DNA of 64,000 nt. It comes from DASQMT01 sp963835735. GTDB taxonomy: Bacteria > Actinomycetota > Thermoleophilia > Solirubrobacterales > Solirubrobacteraceae. Within the stretch, counting starts at the first letter, position 1. Each line of letters starts with the position of its first letter. This document shows positions 19,671 to 28,170 of this stretch, piece by piece. The notes under the pieces are model-generated. The model was given only the letters and a program-made list of their open reading frames with translations. It had not been told where the DNA came from and made no database searches. Where the stretch lies: assembly GCA_963835735.1 (NCBI GenBank), contig CAWIGP010000007.1, forward strand, positions 1 through 64,000, given 5' to 3'. A program made the position numbers and the translations under genes.

Positions 19671-19845
19671 TGCGAAGCACCTCAGTGCGCAGAACGAGTC
19701 CCAGCCCCTTGACCTGCGGGATCATAGACCGGCGAAGCCCTCGCCCAAATGCTCTTCGGCGCGCTCTACGAGATCGCCCACGTGCCGGCCCGCGCCACCG
19801 ACCATCCCGTGTGCTTGCCATGCCGGGCGGCGTAGCATCGGGCCT

Positions 19846-20034
19846 ATGGAACCGCCGCTGTGCCCGACGTGCGGCCAGCCCGCCAGCCAGGCGCTCGGAG
19901 GCCCCGTGCACGACTGGGAATGCCGCAACGAGGCGTGCACGGAGTTCGGCCAGCCGCTGGCAGCCGACGAGCCCCTGGTGTCGAACCCGCTGGCCGACGA
20001 CGAACGCGCACCGCGCGCCGACCAGCGGCGCTGA
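19846..20034 (+). CDS. Small four-cysteine zinc-ribbon protein (copy 1)
   Basis: A 62-residue protein beginning MEPPLCPTCGQPASQALGGP. C6 and C9 form one knuckle and C26 and C31 (WECRNEAC) the other, a likely structural zinc site; the acidic tail is variable. The function is unknown. A near-identical paralogue at 39005-39184 has lost C6. The stop codon lies inside a conserved hairpin at 20030-20049. Confidence 0.75.
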   Translation: MEPPLCPTCGQPASQALGGPVHDWECRNEACTEFGQPLAADEPLVSNPLADDERAPRADQRR

Positions 20035-20049
20035 TCGCCTCGGATCAGC
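20030..20049. terminator. Hairpin overlapping the zinc-ribbon stop codon
   Basis: GCTGATC and GATCAGC form a perfect 7-bp stem around GCCTCG. The TGA stop of the zinc-ribbon gene lies within the left arm. The second repeat copy keeps the hairpin with one end mismatch (39180-39199), so the structure is maintained. No U-tract follows. Confidence 0.55.
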
Positions 20050-20166
20050 GCCGGCGGTCGTCGGCTCGTGGCGGCCATGCCTCGCCGTCCTGCTGCGGCG
20101 TCCTGCTACCGGCGCGCCGGCAACCGGGATCAGCACGAGAACGCGGGATGCCCCCGCGGGTGCTCT

Positions 20167-20979
20167 TCACCAAGCGGTGGTGCCGGCATCGACGCAGATG
20201 TTCGCCCCGGTGACGAACGACGATTCGTCGGAGGCGAGGAAGACGGCGCAGCCGACCACGTCCTCCGGCCCGCCGACCCGCGGGAGCATGTGGTGGCGCA
20301 GCATCTGCTCGCGCCAGTCGTCGTCGACGACGAACGCATGGCTGGCCGGCGTGTCGATCAGGCCGGGCGAGATCGCGTTCGCGCGGATGTTGTGTGTGCC
20401 GCCTTCCATCGCGAGGTGTCGGGTCATCGAGATCACGCCCGCCTTGGCGGCGGAGTGCGCCAGCCCGGGCAGCGCCCGATAGACAATCGTGCCCGAGGCG
20501 GAGCCGACGTTGATGATCGAGCCGCCGCCGCGTGCCTTGAGCAGCGGCCAGGCCGCCTTGCAGGCCAGGAAGACGATGTCGAGCTCGTAGACCATCGTGC
20601 TGCGCCACTGCTCATAGGACATGTCCTCGATCCAGGCGAACTGAGCGATGGCCGCGTTGTTGTAGAGCACGTCGATGCCGCCGAACTCGCGCTGGGCGAG
20701 CTCGAACAGCCGCGTCACGTCCTCGGGGCTCGTCAGGTCGCACGTGTGCAGCGAGACCATCCGGCCGCCCGCGTCGTGGACCAGCTCGAGCGTCTCCTCC
20801 GCGCCGTCGGCCTTCGTGTCGCAGCCGACCACCTTGGCGCCCTCCGCGGCGAAGCGCAGCGCCGCAGCACGTCCCTGTCCGCCGGCGGTCCCGGTGATGA
20901 CACAGACCTTGTCCTCGAGCCGCCCCCGCACGCTCGTGTCAATACGTGCACTCTGCTCGATCGACTCGCTGACGCTCAT
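20167..20979 (-). CDS. Short-chain dehydrogenase/reductase with His in place of catalytic Tyr
   Basis: A 270-residue SDR. The Rossmann motif is TGTAGGQG (residues 29-36), then NNAA (107-110) and catalytic-position S160 in INVGSAS. Where classical SDRs have YxxxK, this protein has H175-SAA-K179 (GLAHSAAKAG), so the general-acid Tyr is replaced by His. The C-terminus has the usual NAISPGLIDT and ICVDAGTTAW. It is the last gene of the catabolic island on this strand and has its own palindromic GntR-type site upstream (21017-21031). It could still bind NAD and act on an acidic alcohol, or be non-catalytic. Confidence 0.9.
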   Translation of the reverse strand: MSVSESIEQSARIDTSVRGRLEDKVCVITGTAGGQGRAAALRFAAEGAKVVGCDTKADGAEETLELVHDAGGRMVSLHTCDLTSPEDVTRLFELAQREFGGIDVLYNNAAIAQFAWIEDMSYEQWRSTMVYELDIVFLACKAAWPLLKARGGGSIINVGSASGTIVYRALPGLAHSAAKAGVISMTRHLAMEGGTHNIRANAISPGLIDTPASHAFVVDDDWREQMLRHHMLPRVGGPEDVVGCAVFLASDESSFVTGANICVDAGTTAW

Positions 20980-21016
20980 GGCCTCTCCTCAGCTCGATGT
21001 CGGAACCCGACTCAGA

Positions 21017-21031
21017 GCATAATCATTATGC
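21017..21031. promoter_or_regulatory. Perfect palindromic operator GCATAATCATTATGC
   Basis: This 15-base perfect inverted repeat lies between the GntR gene stop and the SDR start, 38 bases upstream of the SDR start codon. Related AT-rich sites occur upstream of seven other genes in the island. Binding by one or both island GntR proteins is inferred. Confidence 0.7.
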
Positions 21032-21049
21032 GTAAAGCGCGCAACCCGC

Positions 21050-21766
21050 CTACGCGGCGGCGTCGATCCAGCGGTCGGCCATCGGCGTGTGCCGCTCGAT
21101 CGCGCGCGCCAGGCGCTTCGGATCGCCGTCGATGACCGCCTCCACGAGCTCCTGGTGGACCGCGAGGTTTTCCTCGGCGTCGAAGAACTCGTCGCCGCGC
21201 ACGTCGTCCAGTCCGTCCTCGACGAAGTCGAGCAGCGTCAGGTAGAGCGTCTTGAGCGGGGCGTTCGCGCCCATCTTCGCCATCCGCCGGTGGAGGTCCC
21301 AGTTGAGCCGCAGGAACTCGCCCGGCTCGTCGGTGTGCTTCTCCATCCGCCCGACGACCTGACGCAGCGCGCGGGCGTCGCGCGCGCGGCAATGCTGCGA
21401 CGCCTCACGGCAGACGAGCGGCTCCAGCGCGTTGCGCACCGCCAGGCAGTCGCTGAACGGCGCGTCGTTGACCTTGAAGCCGAGCACGAGGTGGTTCAGC
21501 CGCACGCGCGAGGAGGGCGCGGCGACGAAGACCCCGCCGCCGGGACCGGGTCGCGCCTCGATCAGGCCGCGCGTCTCCAGCAGCCGCAGCGCCTCGTTGA
21601 CGGTCGCCACCGCATAGCCGAAGCGTTTGCGGATGTCCTCCTTGGTGCCCAGCCGCTCGCCGGCCTGCATGCCGGCGTCGACGATCTCCTGCTCCAGGCT
21701 CCGCGAGAGCTCCTCGGCGCGGGAGATGCGGACCGTCTGAAGCTGCGCCATCGCCGTACCCCGCAT
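21050..21766 (-). CDS. FadR/VanR-subfamily GntR regulator (paralogue 1)
   Basis: A 238-residue regulator. The winged helix occupies residues 15-85 (LGTKEDIRKRFGYAVATVNE, ALRLLETRGLIEARPGPGGG), and the all-helical FCD ligand domain follows, with metal-ligand-type residues in LRLNWDLHRRMAKMG and NLAVHQELVEAV. The likely starts are ATG 21766 or 21751. The effector is probably a pathway acid. It closely resembles GntR paralogue 2 (26380-27105), including the GPGGGVFVAAPS hinge. A partial operator-like sequence lies just upstream, suggesting autoregulation. Confidence 0.9.
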   Translation of the reverse strand: MRGTAMAQLQTVRISRAEELSRSLEQEIVDAGMQAGERLGTKEDIRKRFGYAVATVNEALRLLETRGLIEARPGPGGGVFVAAPSSRVRLNHLVLGFKVNDAPFSDCLAVRNALEPLVCREASQHCRARDARALRQVVGRMEKHTDEPGEFLRLNWDLHRRMAKMGANAPLKTLYLTLLDFVEDGLDDVRGDEFFDAEENLAVHQELVEAVIDGDPKRLARAIERHTPMADRWIDAAA

Positions 21767-21772
21767 TTCGCC

Positions 21773-21785
21773 ATGATGATTGCAT
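21773..21785. promoter_or_regulatory. Imperfect operator before GntR paralogue 1
   Basis: ATGATGATTGCAT shares the TGATTxxCAT arm of the other island sites but is a weak palindrome. It lies 7-19 bases upstream of the GntR start. Autoregulation is inferred. Confidence 0.4.
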
Positions 21786-21814
21786 GTGGAAGCGGTTCGG
21801 AGTCTAGCGCCCGG

Positions 21815-23323
21815 CTAGGCGGCCGCAGCCACGGAACCGACGTTGATCGCCTCCAGCAGGCGATGGCCGGAGAGCTCCGCGCCGGCGACTTCGCCGACCG
21901 CGCGCCCGGCGAAGAACACGATCACGCGGTCGCACACGCCGGCCATCTCCTCCAGGTCGCTCGAGGTGTACATCACCACGCGGCCGCGCGCCGCGATGTC
22001 GGCGATGATCGCGTGCAGCTCGTCCTTTGCGCCGACGTCGACGCCGCGGGACGGATCGTCGAGCAGCACGACGCTCGGGTCCGCCTCCAGCCACTTGGCG
22101 AACAGCACCTTCTGCTGGTTGCCGCCCGACAGCTCGCCGGCACGTGCGTCGGGCGCGCGCATGGTGATCTTGAGCGCCTGCTGCCAGTGCACCGCGCGGC
22201 GGCGGATCGCCCGCGAGCGCAGCACGACGCCCATCCGGCGCAGCGGACCGCCGCTCACCGAGGAGACGTTGTCGGCGACCGTGCGCTCCAGCATCAGACC
22301 GAGGCGCTTGCGGTCGGCCGGCACGTAGGCGACGCCCGCACGCACGGCGCCGGTCATCGTCCGGGCCGCGGCGCCGCGCCCGGGCAGCGCGATCGTCCCC
22401 CGATCGGGCCGGCGCCGGCCGAAGACGAGGTCGAGCACGGCATGCGCTCCCGAGCCTTCGAGCCCGGCGAGCCCGACCACCTCGCCGGGATGGGCGATGA
22501 GGTCGAGCGGCTCGAGCACGCCGTCGATCGCGACGCCCGCCAGCTCGAGCGGCCGGCCGGCCGCCGGCCCGCCGACGGTGCGGGCGACAGGCGCCGCCCG
22601 CGCGTGCGCCTCGCCGAGCATGTGGCCGACCGTCCCGGCGATCGTCATCTCCCCACGCGGGCGGCGGGCGATCACCACCCGGCCGCTGCGCAGGATCGTG
22701 ATCCGGTCGGCGACGGCGAAGACGTCCTCGAGGAAGTGCGAGACGTAGACGACCCCGACGCCGCGATCGCGGAGCGACCGGACCACCGCGAGCAGCCGGT
22801 CGGTCTCCGCGGCCTGCAGCGCGGAGGTCGGCTCGTCGAGGATGAGGATCCCCGGGTCGCCGAGCAGCGCACGGGCGATCTCGACGAGCTGCTGCTCGCC
22901 CAGCCGCAGCGCGCCGACCGGGCGGTCGACATCGACGGCGAGGCCGACCGCCTCCATAATCGGCCGGGCCCGGCGGCGCATCTCGCGCCGGTCGATCGCG
23001 ACGCCCCCCGCCAGCGGCTCGCGCCGCAGGAACAGGTTGGCCAGGACGTCGAGATCCGGGAACAGGTTGAGCTCCTGCGAGACGATCGCCACGCCGCGCT
23101 CGGCGGCCTGGCCGACGTTGTCGAAGCCCACCGGCTCGCCGTCGAGCGCGAGCGTCCCGGCGGTCGGCTGGGCGGCGCCCACGAGGATCTTGACCAGCGT
23201 GGACTTGCCCGCCCCGTTCGCGCCGAGCAGCGCGTGGACCTCGCCCGCATGGATATCGAGGTCCACGCCGTCGAGCGCAACGACGCCCCCGTAGTGCTTG
23301 GCGATCTGCCGAGCGCTGTACAT
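21815..23323 (-). CDS. ABC transporter ATPase, RbsA/MglA-type duplicated
   Basis: A 502-residue protein with two nucleotide-binding domains in tandem, as in ribose/galactose importers. Domain 1 has Walker A GANGAGKSTLVK, signature LRLGEQQLVEIARALL and Walker B ILILDEPTSAL. Domain 2 has a degenerate Walker A (GLEGSGAHAVL), signature ELSGGNQQKVLFAKWL and Walker B VVLLDDPSRGVDVG. Loss of a consensus P-loop in the second domain is normal for this family. It starts three bases after the binding-protein gene and completes the importer. Given the neighbours, the cargo is probably an aromatic compound or a glycoside. Confidence 0.93.
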   Translation of the reverse strand: MYSARQIAKHYGGVVALDGVDLDIHAGEVHALLGANGAGKSTLVKILVGAAQPTAGTLALDGEPVGFDNVGQAAERGVAIVSQELNLFPDLDVLANLFLRREPLAGGVAIDRREMRRRARPIMEAVGLAVDVDRPVGALRLGEQQLVEIARALLGDPGILILDEPTSALQAAETDRLLAVVRSLRDRGVGVVYVSHFLEDVFAVADRITILRSGRVVIARRPRGEMTIAGTVGHMLGEAHARAAPVARTVGGPAAGRPLELAGVAIDGVLEPLDLIAHPGEVVGLAGLEGSGAHAVLDLVFGRRRPDRGTIALPGRGAAARTMTGAVRAGVAYVPADRKRLGLMLERTVADNVSSVSGGPLRRMGVVLRSRAIRRRAVHWQQALKITMRAPDARAGELSGGNQQKVLFAKWLEADPSVVLLDDPSRGVDVGAKDELHAIIADIAARGRVVMYTSSDLEEMAGVCDRVIVFFAGRAVGEVAGAELSGHRLLEAINVGSVAAAA

Positions 23324-23325
23324 GG

Positions 23326-24441
23326 CTACTTCCAGGCGTCCTCGATCGGATGCGTGTGCGCGGGTAGGTCGCCGAACAGCGCCTCGACCTTGGGCGCGTA
23401 CCACTCGTCCGTGGCCTCCGGCGACGAGTTGCGCTGCTCGATCTCGGCGACGTTCTCCTTGGTCACCATGGTGCTGCCGACGTCGATGAAGCCCTCCGGC
23501 AGCTCGCCGCCGCGGATGGTCTCGGCCAGCAGGCGGGCGGAGGCGTACCCCTCGAGGTACCAATGGGTCGCCGACGAGGCCAGGATGCTGCCGTCCCTGA
23601 TGCCGGCCACGGTCTCGGGCGGGAGCTCCAGCGCCCCGGCCGGGAACTTGTAGCCCTTGGCCCGCTTGACCTTGTACAGGCTCGTCCCGTCCTGGTCGCA
23701 GGTGCCGAGGACCAGCACCGGGTCCGGCTTGGCCGCCAGCTGCGCCGTCCAGGCGTTGGTATTGGCCTGCGGCTCGACCTTGGAGTCGAACACGATGACG
23801 TCGGCGTCGGGCAGCTTCTCGGCGAGCACCTCCTTGAACCCCTGGATGCGCTCGTACAACGGACCGGTGTTGCCGGGGACGCACTGGCCCAGCAGCACAT
23901 AGCCGGTGGTCGACGGCGGCAGCTTCGCGAGCTCGATCGTCTTCGCCATGACGTCGCGCGCTCCCTGCGTGTCGCTGATGCCGACGAACGTCTTGATCGG
24001 CGATGCGCCGACGTCCTCGACCTTGCCCGTGGGCTTGATGTTGAACGTCAGCGACGCGTCGGTCTGCTCGCTGATGGTCTTGAGCGTGCGCGGCCACAGC
24101 TCCGGCGGGAACGGCGCGACGCCCATGGCGTCGGGACCCTTGGCGAGCATGTCCGTGGCCTGCTTCTGGGCGGTGACCGGATCGACCGACGGCGGGCCTT
24201 GGATCTCCACATCGACCGCGCCGTCCTCGCTGGCGAACGCCTCGATGCCGCCCTTGATGTCCTGACCGAACTGCACGCCGGTCAGGATCAGCTCCATCGC
24301 GAGCTTGACGTTCTCCTTGCTCTCCGACGACGACCCGGCGGCAGCGGCGCTCTCTGAGCCGCTGTCGTCGTCGCCGCAGGCGCCCAACGCGCACGCTGCC
24401 GTGATCGCCAGCAGCGCAGCCGTCATCCTCTGTCTGGACAT
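23326..24441 (-). CDS. Substrate-binding lipoprotein of the RbsABC-like importer
   Basis: A 371-residue binding protein of the Peripla_BP_4 type. The signal peptide MSRQRMTAALLAITAACALG ends in a lipobox with C22 (LGAC), followed by an acidic Ser-rich linker. Two alpha/beta lobes follow, with LILTGVQFGQDIKGGIEAFA in the first and VLVLGTCDQDGTSLYK and FIDVGSTMVTKENV in the second. It is anchored outside the membrane and delivers ligand to the permease. It lies between permease and ATPase genes in one operon. The ligand is not predictable from sequence. Confidence 0.93.
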   Translation of the reverse strand: MSRQRMTAALLAITAACALGACGDDDSGSESAAAAGSSSESKENVKLAMELILTGVQFGQDIKGGIEAFASEDGAVDVEIQGPPSVDPVTAQKQATDMLAKGPDAMGVAPFPPELWPRTLKTISEQTDASLTFNIKPTGKVEDVGASPIKTFVGISDTQGARDVMAKTIELAKLPPSTTGYVLLGQCVPGNTGPLYERIQGFKEVLAEKLPDADVIVFDSKVEPQANTNAWTAQLAAKPDPVLVLGTCDQDGTSLYKVKRAKGYKFPAGALELPPETVAGIRDGSILASSATHWYLEGYASARLLAETIRGGELPEGFIDVGSTMVTKENVAEIEQRNSSPEATDEWYAPKVEALFGDLPAHTHPIEDAWK

Positions 24442-24488
24442 CCCAGCACCCCTCTCCCTCGCTAGTTGCTGACTGTGTTACGGGCCGT

Positions 24489-25538
24489 TCAGGCGGCCCG
24501 GAGCGCGCGCTCTGCGCGCCGGCGGCGGACGAGTGCGTCGGTGCCGACGGCCACGACGATCACCGCGCCGGTGACGAAGTTGGTCCAGTTGGCGTCAACG
24601 GAGAAGAAGATGAGACCGCTGCTGATCACGGCCACGATGAGCGCGCCGAGAAGCGCTCCGGGCACGGTCCCCGAACCTCCGCTGACCGCCGTTCCGCCGA
24701 TGATCGCGGCGGCGATGACCTGCAGCTCGAAGCCCACGCCGACCGTCGGGTCGGCGCCCTGGAAGTAGGCCAGGCTCAGGACGCCTGCCACCCCCGCCAG
24801 GCCGCCGACGAGCATGAGCGCGTACAGTCGGACGCGGTTGACGGGAATGCCCGAGAACTCCGCCGCCGGGCGGTTCGAGCCGATCGCGCGGACCATCGCG
24901 CCGAAGCGGGTCTTCCTGAAGACGAAGGTCAACACCACGCCGAGCACGAGCGCAAACCAGCCGGCGGTGGGGAAGCCGAGCAGGTCCTCGCCGAGCGTCG
25001 AGAAGAAGCTGCTGCTCAGCGGGATGTCGTCCGCGGGCTTGCCGTCGGAGATGATCGTCACCAGCCCGCGGTACATCGACAGCGTGCCCAGCGTGATGAT
25101 GATGATCGGGATGCGGAACAGATTGGCCAGCAGTCCGTTCGCAAGGCCCATCAGCACCGCCGCGCCGATCGCCAGCAGTGCCGCCAGATACGGGCTCATG
25201 CTCGACATCCACTTGGCGGCGAGGATGATGCTGACCGCGTAGATGCCGCCGACCGAGAGGTCGATCTCGGTCATCGAGAGCAGGAACACCATCCCGTAGG
25301 CGACGATGGCCACGAACGCCGCCTGGCGGACGGTGTTCAGCAGCACGTCCCTGTCCAGGAAGTCGGGGTGGAACGCGCCGATGATCGCCACGAGCGCGAC
25401 CAGCGCGATCGCGGTGCCCAGCTCCTCGAAGCCCAAGAGGCGGCGCGCCGCGCGCGGCGCTCCCATGCGCGCGCGTCGCGCGTCCTCGGGCATGCCCGCC
25501 GGCATTGCTGACGGCGAGGAACTGGTCTCGCTCACCAC
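24489..25538 (-). CDS. ABC transporter permease, RbsC-type
   Basis: A 349-residue membrane protein with about ten hydrophobic segments. It carries family motifs such as LLSMTEIDLSVGGIYAVSII near the middle of the N-terminal half and GGTAVSGGSGTVPGALLGAL near the C-terminal third, both hallmarks of the ribose/xylose importer permeases. It is the first gene of the ABC operon, followed by the binding protein and ATPase. A TAATCATTATACG site lies 26 bases upstream of the start, so the importer is probably controlled with the catabolic genes. Confidence 0.93.
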   Translation of the reverse strand: MVSETSSSPSAMPAGMPEDARRARMGAPRAARRLLGFEELGTAIALVALVAIIGAFHPDFLDRDVLLNTVRQAAFVAIVAYGMVFLLSMTEIDLSVGGIYAVSIILAAKWMSSMSPYLAALLAIGAAVLMGLANGLLANLFRIPIIIITLGTLSMYRGLVTIISDGKPADDIPLSSSFFSTLGEDLLGFPTAGWFALVLGVVLTFVFRKTRFGAMVRAIGSNRPAAEFSGIPVNRVRLYALMLVGGLAGVAGVLSLAYFQGADPTVGVGFELQVIAAAIIGGTAVSGGSGTVPGALLGALIVAVISSGLIFFSVDANWTNFVTGAVIVVAVGTDALVRRRRAERALRAA

Positions 25539-25563
25539 TTCGTCTCCTCCTCGACTCTGGCCC

Positions 25564-25576
25564 TAATCATTATACG
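25564..25576. promoter_or_regulatory. TAATCATTA operator before the ABC importer operon
   Basis: TAATCATTATACG contains the perfect 9-base core TAATCATTA, identical to the centre of the palindrome at 21017-21031. It lies between the SDR stop and the permease start. Assigned to the island GntR proteins by inference. Confidence 0.6.
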
Positions 25577-25591
25577 TTTTTATCCAGCGTG

Positions 25592-26344
25592 TCAAGCGCG
25601 GACCCAGCCGCCGTCGACCACGAGCGTCTGGCCGGTGATGAAGTCGGCGTCCGGGGACGCGAGAAACGAGAGCGCGCCGCAGAGGTCCTCCGGCTCCTGG
25701 ATGCGCTTGATGCATTGGCCCTGCGAGACGAAGTCGAAGAGCCCGAGCTCCTGATGCGGCCCCTCGAGGGTGCCCTTGGAGCGGACCAGCGACGGCGCCA
25801 GCGCATTGACCGTCACGCCCTCGTCGCCGATCTCGGCGGCGAGCGAGCGCACGAACCCGATCAGCCCGCCCTTGCTCGCCACGTAGTGGCTCATGCCCGG
25901 CGTTCCGGCGTGAAACGTGGTCGAGGCCATGCACAGGACGCGCCCCCAGCCGCGCTCGCGCATTCCCGGCACGAACTCGTGGCACACGTGGAACATCGAG
26001 TCGAGGTTCACCGACTGCACCGTGCGCCACTGCTCGAAGCTCATCTCTGCGAACGGGACGATCGGGTAGATGCCCGCGTTGTGGACCAGGATGTCGACCG
26101 CGCCGAAGCGCTCGCGCGCCGCGCGGCCCAGCGCCGCCACGTCGTCGGCGGAGGCGACGTCGCAACGGACGGCGAGCGCCTTAGCGCCCGCCCGCTCGAC
26201 CTCCTCCATCGTCGCCGTCGCGTCCGCGACGTCGCCGATCACGATCTGAGCGCCCTCGTCGGCGAGCCGTCGCGCGTACGCCTGTCCGATGCCGGCCGCC
26301 GCGCCGGTGATGACCGCGGTCCGTCCTTCGTGACGCTTGCCCAT
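25592..26344 (-). CDS. Short-chain dehydrogenase/reductase (classical)
   Basis: A 250-residue SDR with an intact active site: cofactor motif TGAAAGIG, NNAG-equivalent HNAG, catalytic Ser in LCMASTTF, and YVASK supplying Tyr and Lys. The C-terminus GQTLVVDGGWVRA is typical. It most likely oxidises an alcohol intermediate or a dihydrodiol of the aromatic pathway with NAD(P)+. It is expressed from its own unit, with an operator-like TAATGATTATGCGC 37 bases upstream, between it and the GntR gene. Confidence 0.92.
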   Translation of the reverse strand: MGKRHEGRTAVITGAAAGIGQAYARRLADEGAQIVIGDVADATATMEEVERAGAKALAVRCDVASADDVAALGRAARERFGAVDILVHNAGIYPIVPFAEMSFEQWRTVQSVNLDSMFHVCHEFVPGMRERGWGRVLCMASTTFHAGTPGMSHYVASKGGLIGFVRSLAAEIGDEGVTVNALAPSLVRSKGTLEGPHQELGLFDFVSQGQCIKRIQEPEDLCGALSFLASPDADFITGQTLVVDGGWVRA

Positions 26345-26379
26345 TGCGCTGTCTCCCTCTCCGCTTCGATTGAATACTA

Positions 26380-27105
26380 CTAATGATTATGCGCGTTGTG
26401 AGTGGCCGCCGTCAACCGCGTGAGGCGATCGTGCGCCGCGACAGCCGTCCGCACCCGCTTGGGGTTGCGCGACGCGATCGCGTCCACCAGCGACCGGTGC
26501 AGCTCGACGTTGTGGCCGGGGCTGAAGCGCCGGTCGGGGCTCACCCCGGCGACGTGTTCCTCCACGAGATCGAGCAGCGAGAGGTACAGCGTGCGCAGCA
26601 GGTCGTTGTGGCCGATCGCGGCGATGCGGCGATGCAGCGCCCAGTTGGCCTGCATGAACCGCAGCGGGTCCTCGGTTGCGCGCAGCATCGCGCCGAGCAG
26701 GCGCTCGAGCGCCCGCAGGTCGCGGCGGCTGTGGTGCTCCGCCGCCTCTAGCGCGACCGGCGCCTCGAGCGCGCGGCGCACGGCCATCGCCTGGGCGACG
26801 ATCGGCGTGTCAGCGTCGACGGCCAGCGTGAGGCGTGTGAGCCGCACGACCGGGGACGGCGCGGCGACGAACACGCCGCCGCCCGGTCCGGGCCGCGCCT
26901 GGACCAGTCCGCGCATCTCCAACAGTCGCACCGCCTCGTTGACGGTGGCCAGCGCCACGCCGTAGCGGGCGCGCAGCGTCGCCTTGGTGCCCAGCCGCGT
27001 GCCGGCCGGCAGCCGGGCGTCGAGGATCTCCTGCTCGAGCTGGACGGTCAGCGCCTCGGAGCGCGACATCCTCGCCGGCCCGCCGCGACGCCGCGGCGAC
27101 GTCAT
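26380..27105 (-). CDS. FadR/VanR-subfamily GntR regulator (paralogue 2)
   Basis: A 241-residue regulator with the same layout as paralogue 1: winged helix LGTKATLRARYGVALATVNE, hinge GPGGGVFVAAPSPVVRLTRL and an FCD domain with FMQANWALHRRIAAIG and NVELHRSLVDAI. It ends in a His-rich tail (THNAHNH). Its stop overlaps an operator-like sequence that precedes the SDR gene. It lies four bases after the alcohol dehydrogenase gene, so it is probably transcribed with the ADH/NTF2/FAA/hydrolase operon. Having two paralogous repressors suggests two effectors or heterodimers. Confidence 0.9.
   Translation of the reverse strand: MTSPRRRGGPARMSRSEALTVQLEQEILDARLPAGTRLGTKATLRARYGVALATVNEAVRLLEMRGLVQARPGPGGGVFVAAPSPVVRLTRLTLAVDADTPIVAQAMAVRRALEAPVALEAAEHHSRRDLRALERLLGAMLRATEDPLRFMQANWALHRRIAAIGHNDLLRTLYLSLLDLVEEHVAGVSPDRRFSPGHNVELHRSLVDAIASRNPKRVRTAVAAHDRLTRLTAATHNAHNH
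26381..26394. promoter_or_regulatory. TAATGATTATGCGC operator before the SDR gene
   Basis: TAATGATTA (26381-26389) is the exact reverse complement of the TAATCATTA core, followed by TGCGC. It lies 37 bases upstream of the SDR start and overlaps the GntR stop codon. Confidence 0.6.
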
Positions 27106-27109
27106 CGAC

Positions 27110-28168
27110 TCAGCCGCCGCTGAGCAGCGTGTCGGGCACCAGCACCACCTTGCCGAACTGCCGCATCGACGCCAGGCGCTCCTGGGCGGCGATCGCCTCG
27201 CTGAGCGCGAGCCGGCTGTCGATGACCGGCTCGAGGCGACCCTCGGCCACGAGACCGACCAGCGCCTCCAGGTCGCCCCGCGCGCCCTGCATGTGGAAGC
27301 GCAGCTGGATCATGTTGCGATACAGGGTGCGCAGGTCCAGCGGGACCGTGAAGCCGCCGGTGTTGCCGGAGCACAGCACGCGCCCGGCGCGGCCCAGGCA
27401 GCTGATGCTCTGGGTCCACGTCTCGGCTCCGATGTTGTCGAAGACCACGTCGACGCCGCGACCGCCGGTGGCGTCTCGGACCGCGGCCGCCCACCCATCC
27501 TCGTGGTAGTCGAACACCGCGTCGGCGCCGATCGCGCGCGCCCGCTCGTGCTTCCAGTCGGCGCCGGTGGTTGCGAGCACGCGCGCCCCGAGGTGCCGTG
27601 CGATCTGGATGGCGGCCGCGCCGATGCCGCTACCGGCCGCCATGACCAGCACGGTGTCGCCGGCCTGCACCTGCACCTGCCGGACGAGACCGTGGTACGC
27701 GGTGATGTACGACACGGGCAGGGTCGCGGCGGCCTCGTAGCCGACCTCGTCGGGCAGCGCCACGAGGTTGCGCGCCGGCACCGTGACGTAGTCGGCGTGG
27801 CCGCCCCACGCGTGCATTCCGATCATGCGCCAGTTGCGGCAGTAGTTCTCACCCGCCCCGCGCAGGCAGAACTCGCACGCCCCGCACCACATCAGCGGGT
27901 AGACGACCACGCGCTGCCCCACCTGCCAAGCGCGCACGTCGGCGCCCAGGTCCGCGATCTCGCCCGCCGCGTCCGCGCCTCCCACATGCGGCAGGCGGAA
28001 GCCCGGGATGCCGAACCCGTTCTCGCGCACGCGCGTGTCCGTGCCCCGGTTGACGGTGGCCGCGTGCACGCGCACGAGCGCGTCGTCGGGGCCGGGTTGC
28101 GGCGTCGAGACCTCCTCGTAGCGCAGGACCTCAGGGCCGCCGTGCTCGTGGAAGACGCTCGCCTTCAT
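27110..28168 (-). CDS. Medium-chain (zinc-type) alcohol dehydrogenase/quinone oxidoreductase
   Basis: A 352-residue MDR protein. It has GroES-like N-terminal strands, a four-cysteine structural-zinc-type loop (CGACEFCLRGAGENYC) and the cofactor motif AAGSGIGAAAIQIA. The catalytic-zinc positions are unusual: the first ligand region reads NRGTDTRVREN and lacks the usual Cys, placing it closer to the quinone-reductase/enoyl-reductase branch. It probably performs an NAD(P)-dependent redox step on an unsaturated or alcohol intermediate. The gene follows the NTF2-like gene by two bases. Confidence 0.9.
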   Translation of the reverse strand: MKASVFHEHGGPEVLRYEEVSTPQPGPDDALVRVHAATVNRGTDTRVRENGFGIPGFRLPHVGGADAAGEIADLGADVRAWQVGQRVVVYPLMWCGACEFCLRGAGENYCRNWRMIGMHAWGGHADYVTVPARNLVALPDEVGYEAAATLPVSYITAYHGLVRQVQVQAGDTVLVMAAGSGIGAAAIQIARHLGARVLATTGADWKHERARAIGADAVFDYHEDGWAAAVRDATGGRGVDVVFDNIGAETWTQSISCLGRAGRVLCSGNTGGFTVPLDLRTLYRNMIQLRFHMQGARGDLEALVGLVAEGRLEPVIDSRLALSEAIAAQERLASMRQFGKVVLVPDTLLSGG

Positions 28169-28170
28169 CG

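Larger units (their letters stand above)
19813..20075. repeat. Dispersed repeat, copy 1 (zinc-ribbon gene plus flanks)
   Basis: From GCTTGCCATGC at 19813 to GGCTCGTGGCGGC near 20075, this segment is nearly identical to 38973-39225. The similarity covers about 33 bases upstream of the start, the whole small gene and the downstream hairpin. No terminal inverted repeats or transposase are present, so it is not an insertion sequence by itself. Confidence 0.85.

Noticed and set aside
21089..23653. 854-codon open frame on the plus strand across the GntR and ABC ATPase genes
   Set aside because: Low-complexity His/Arg/Asp translation with no domain; the opposite strand has unambiguous ATPase motifs.
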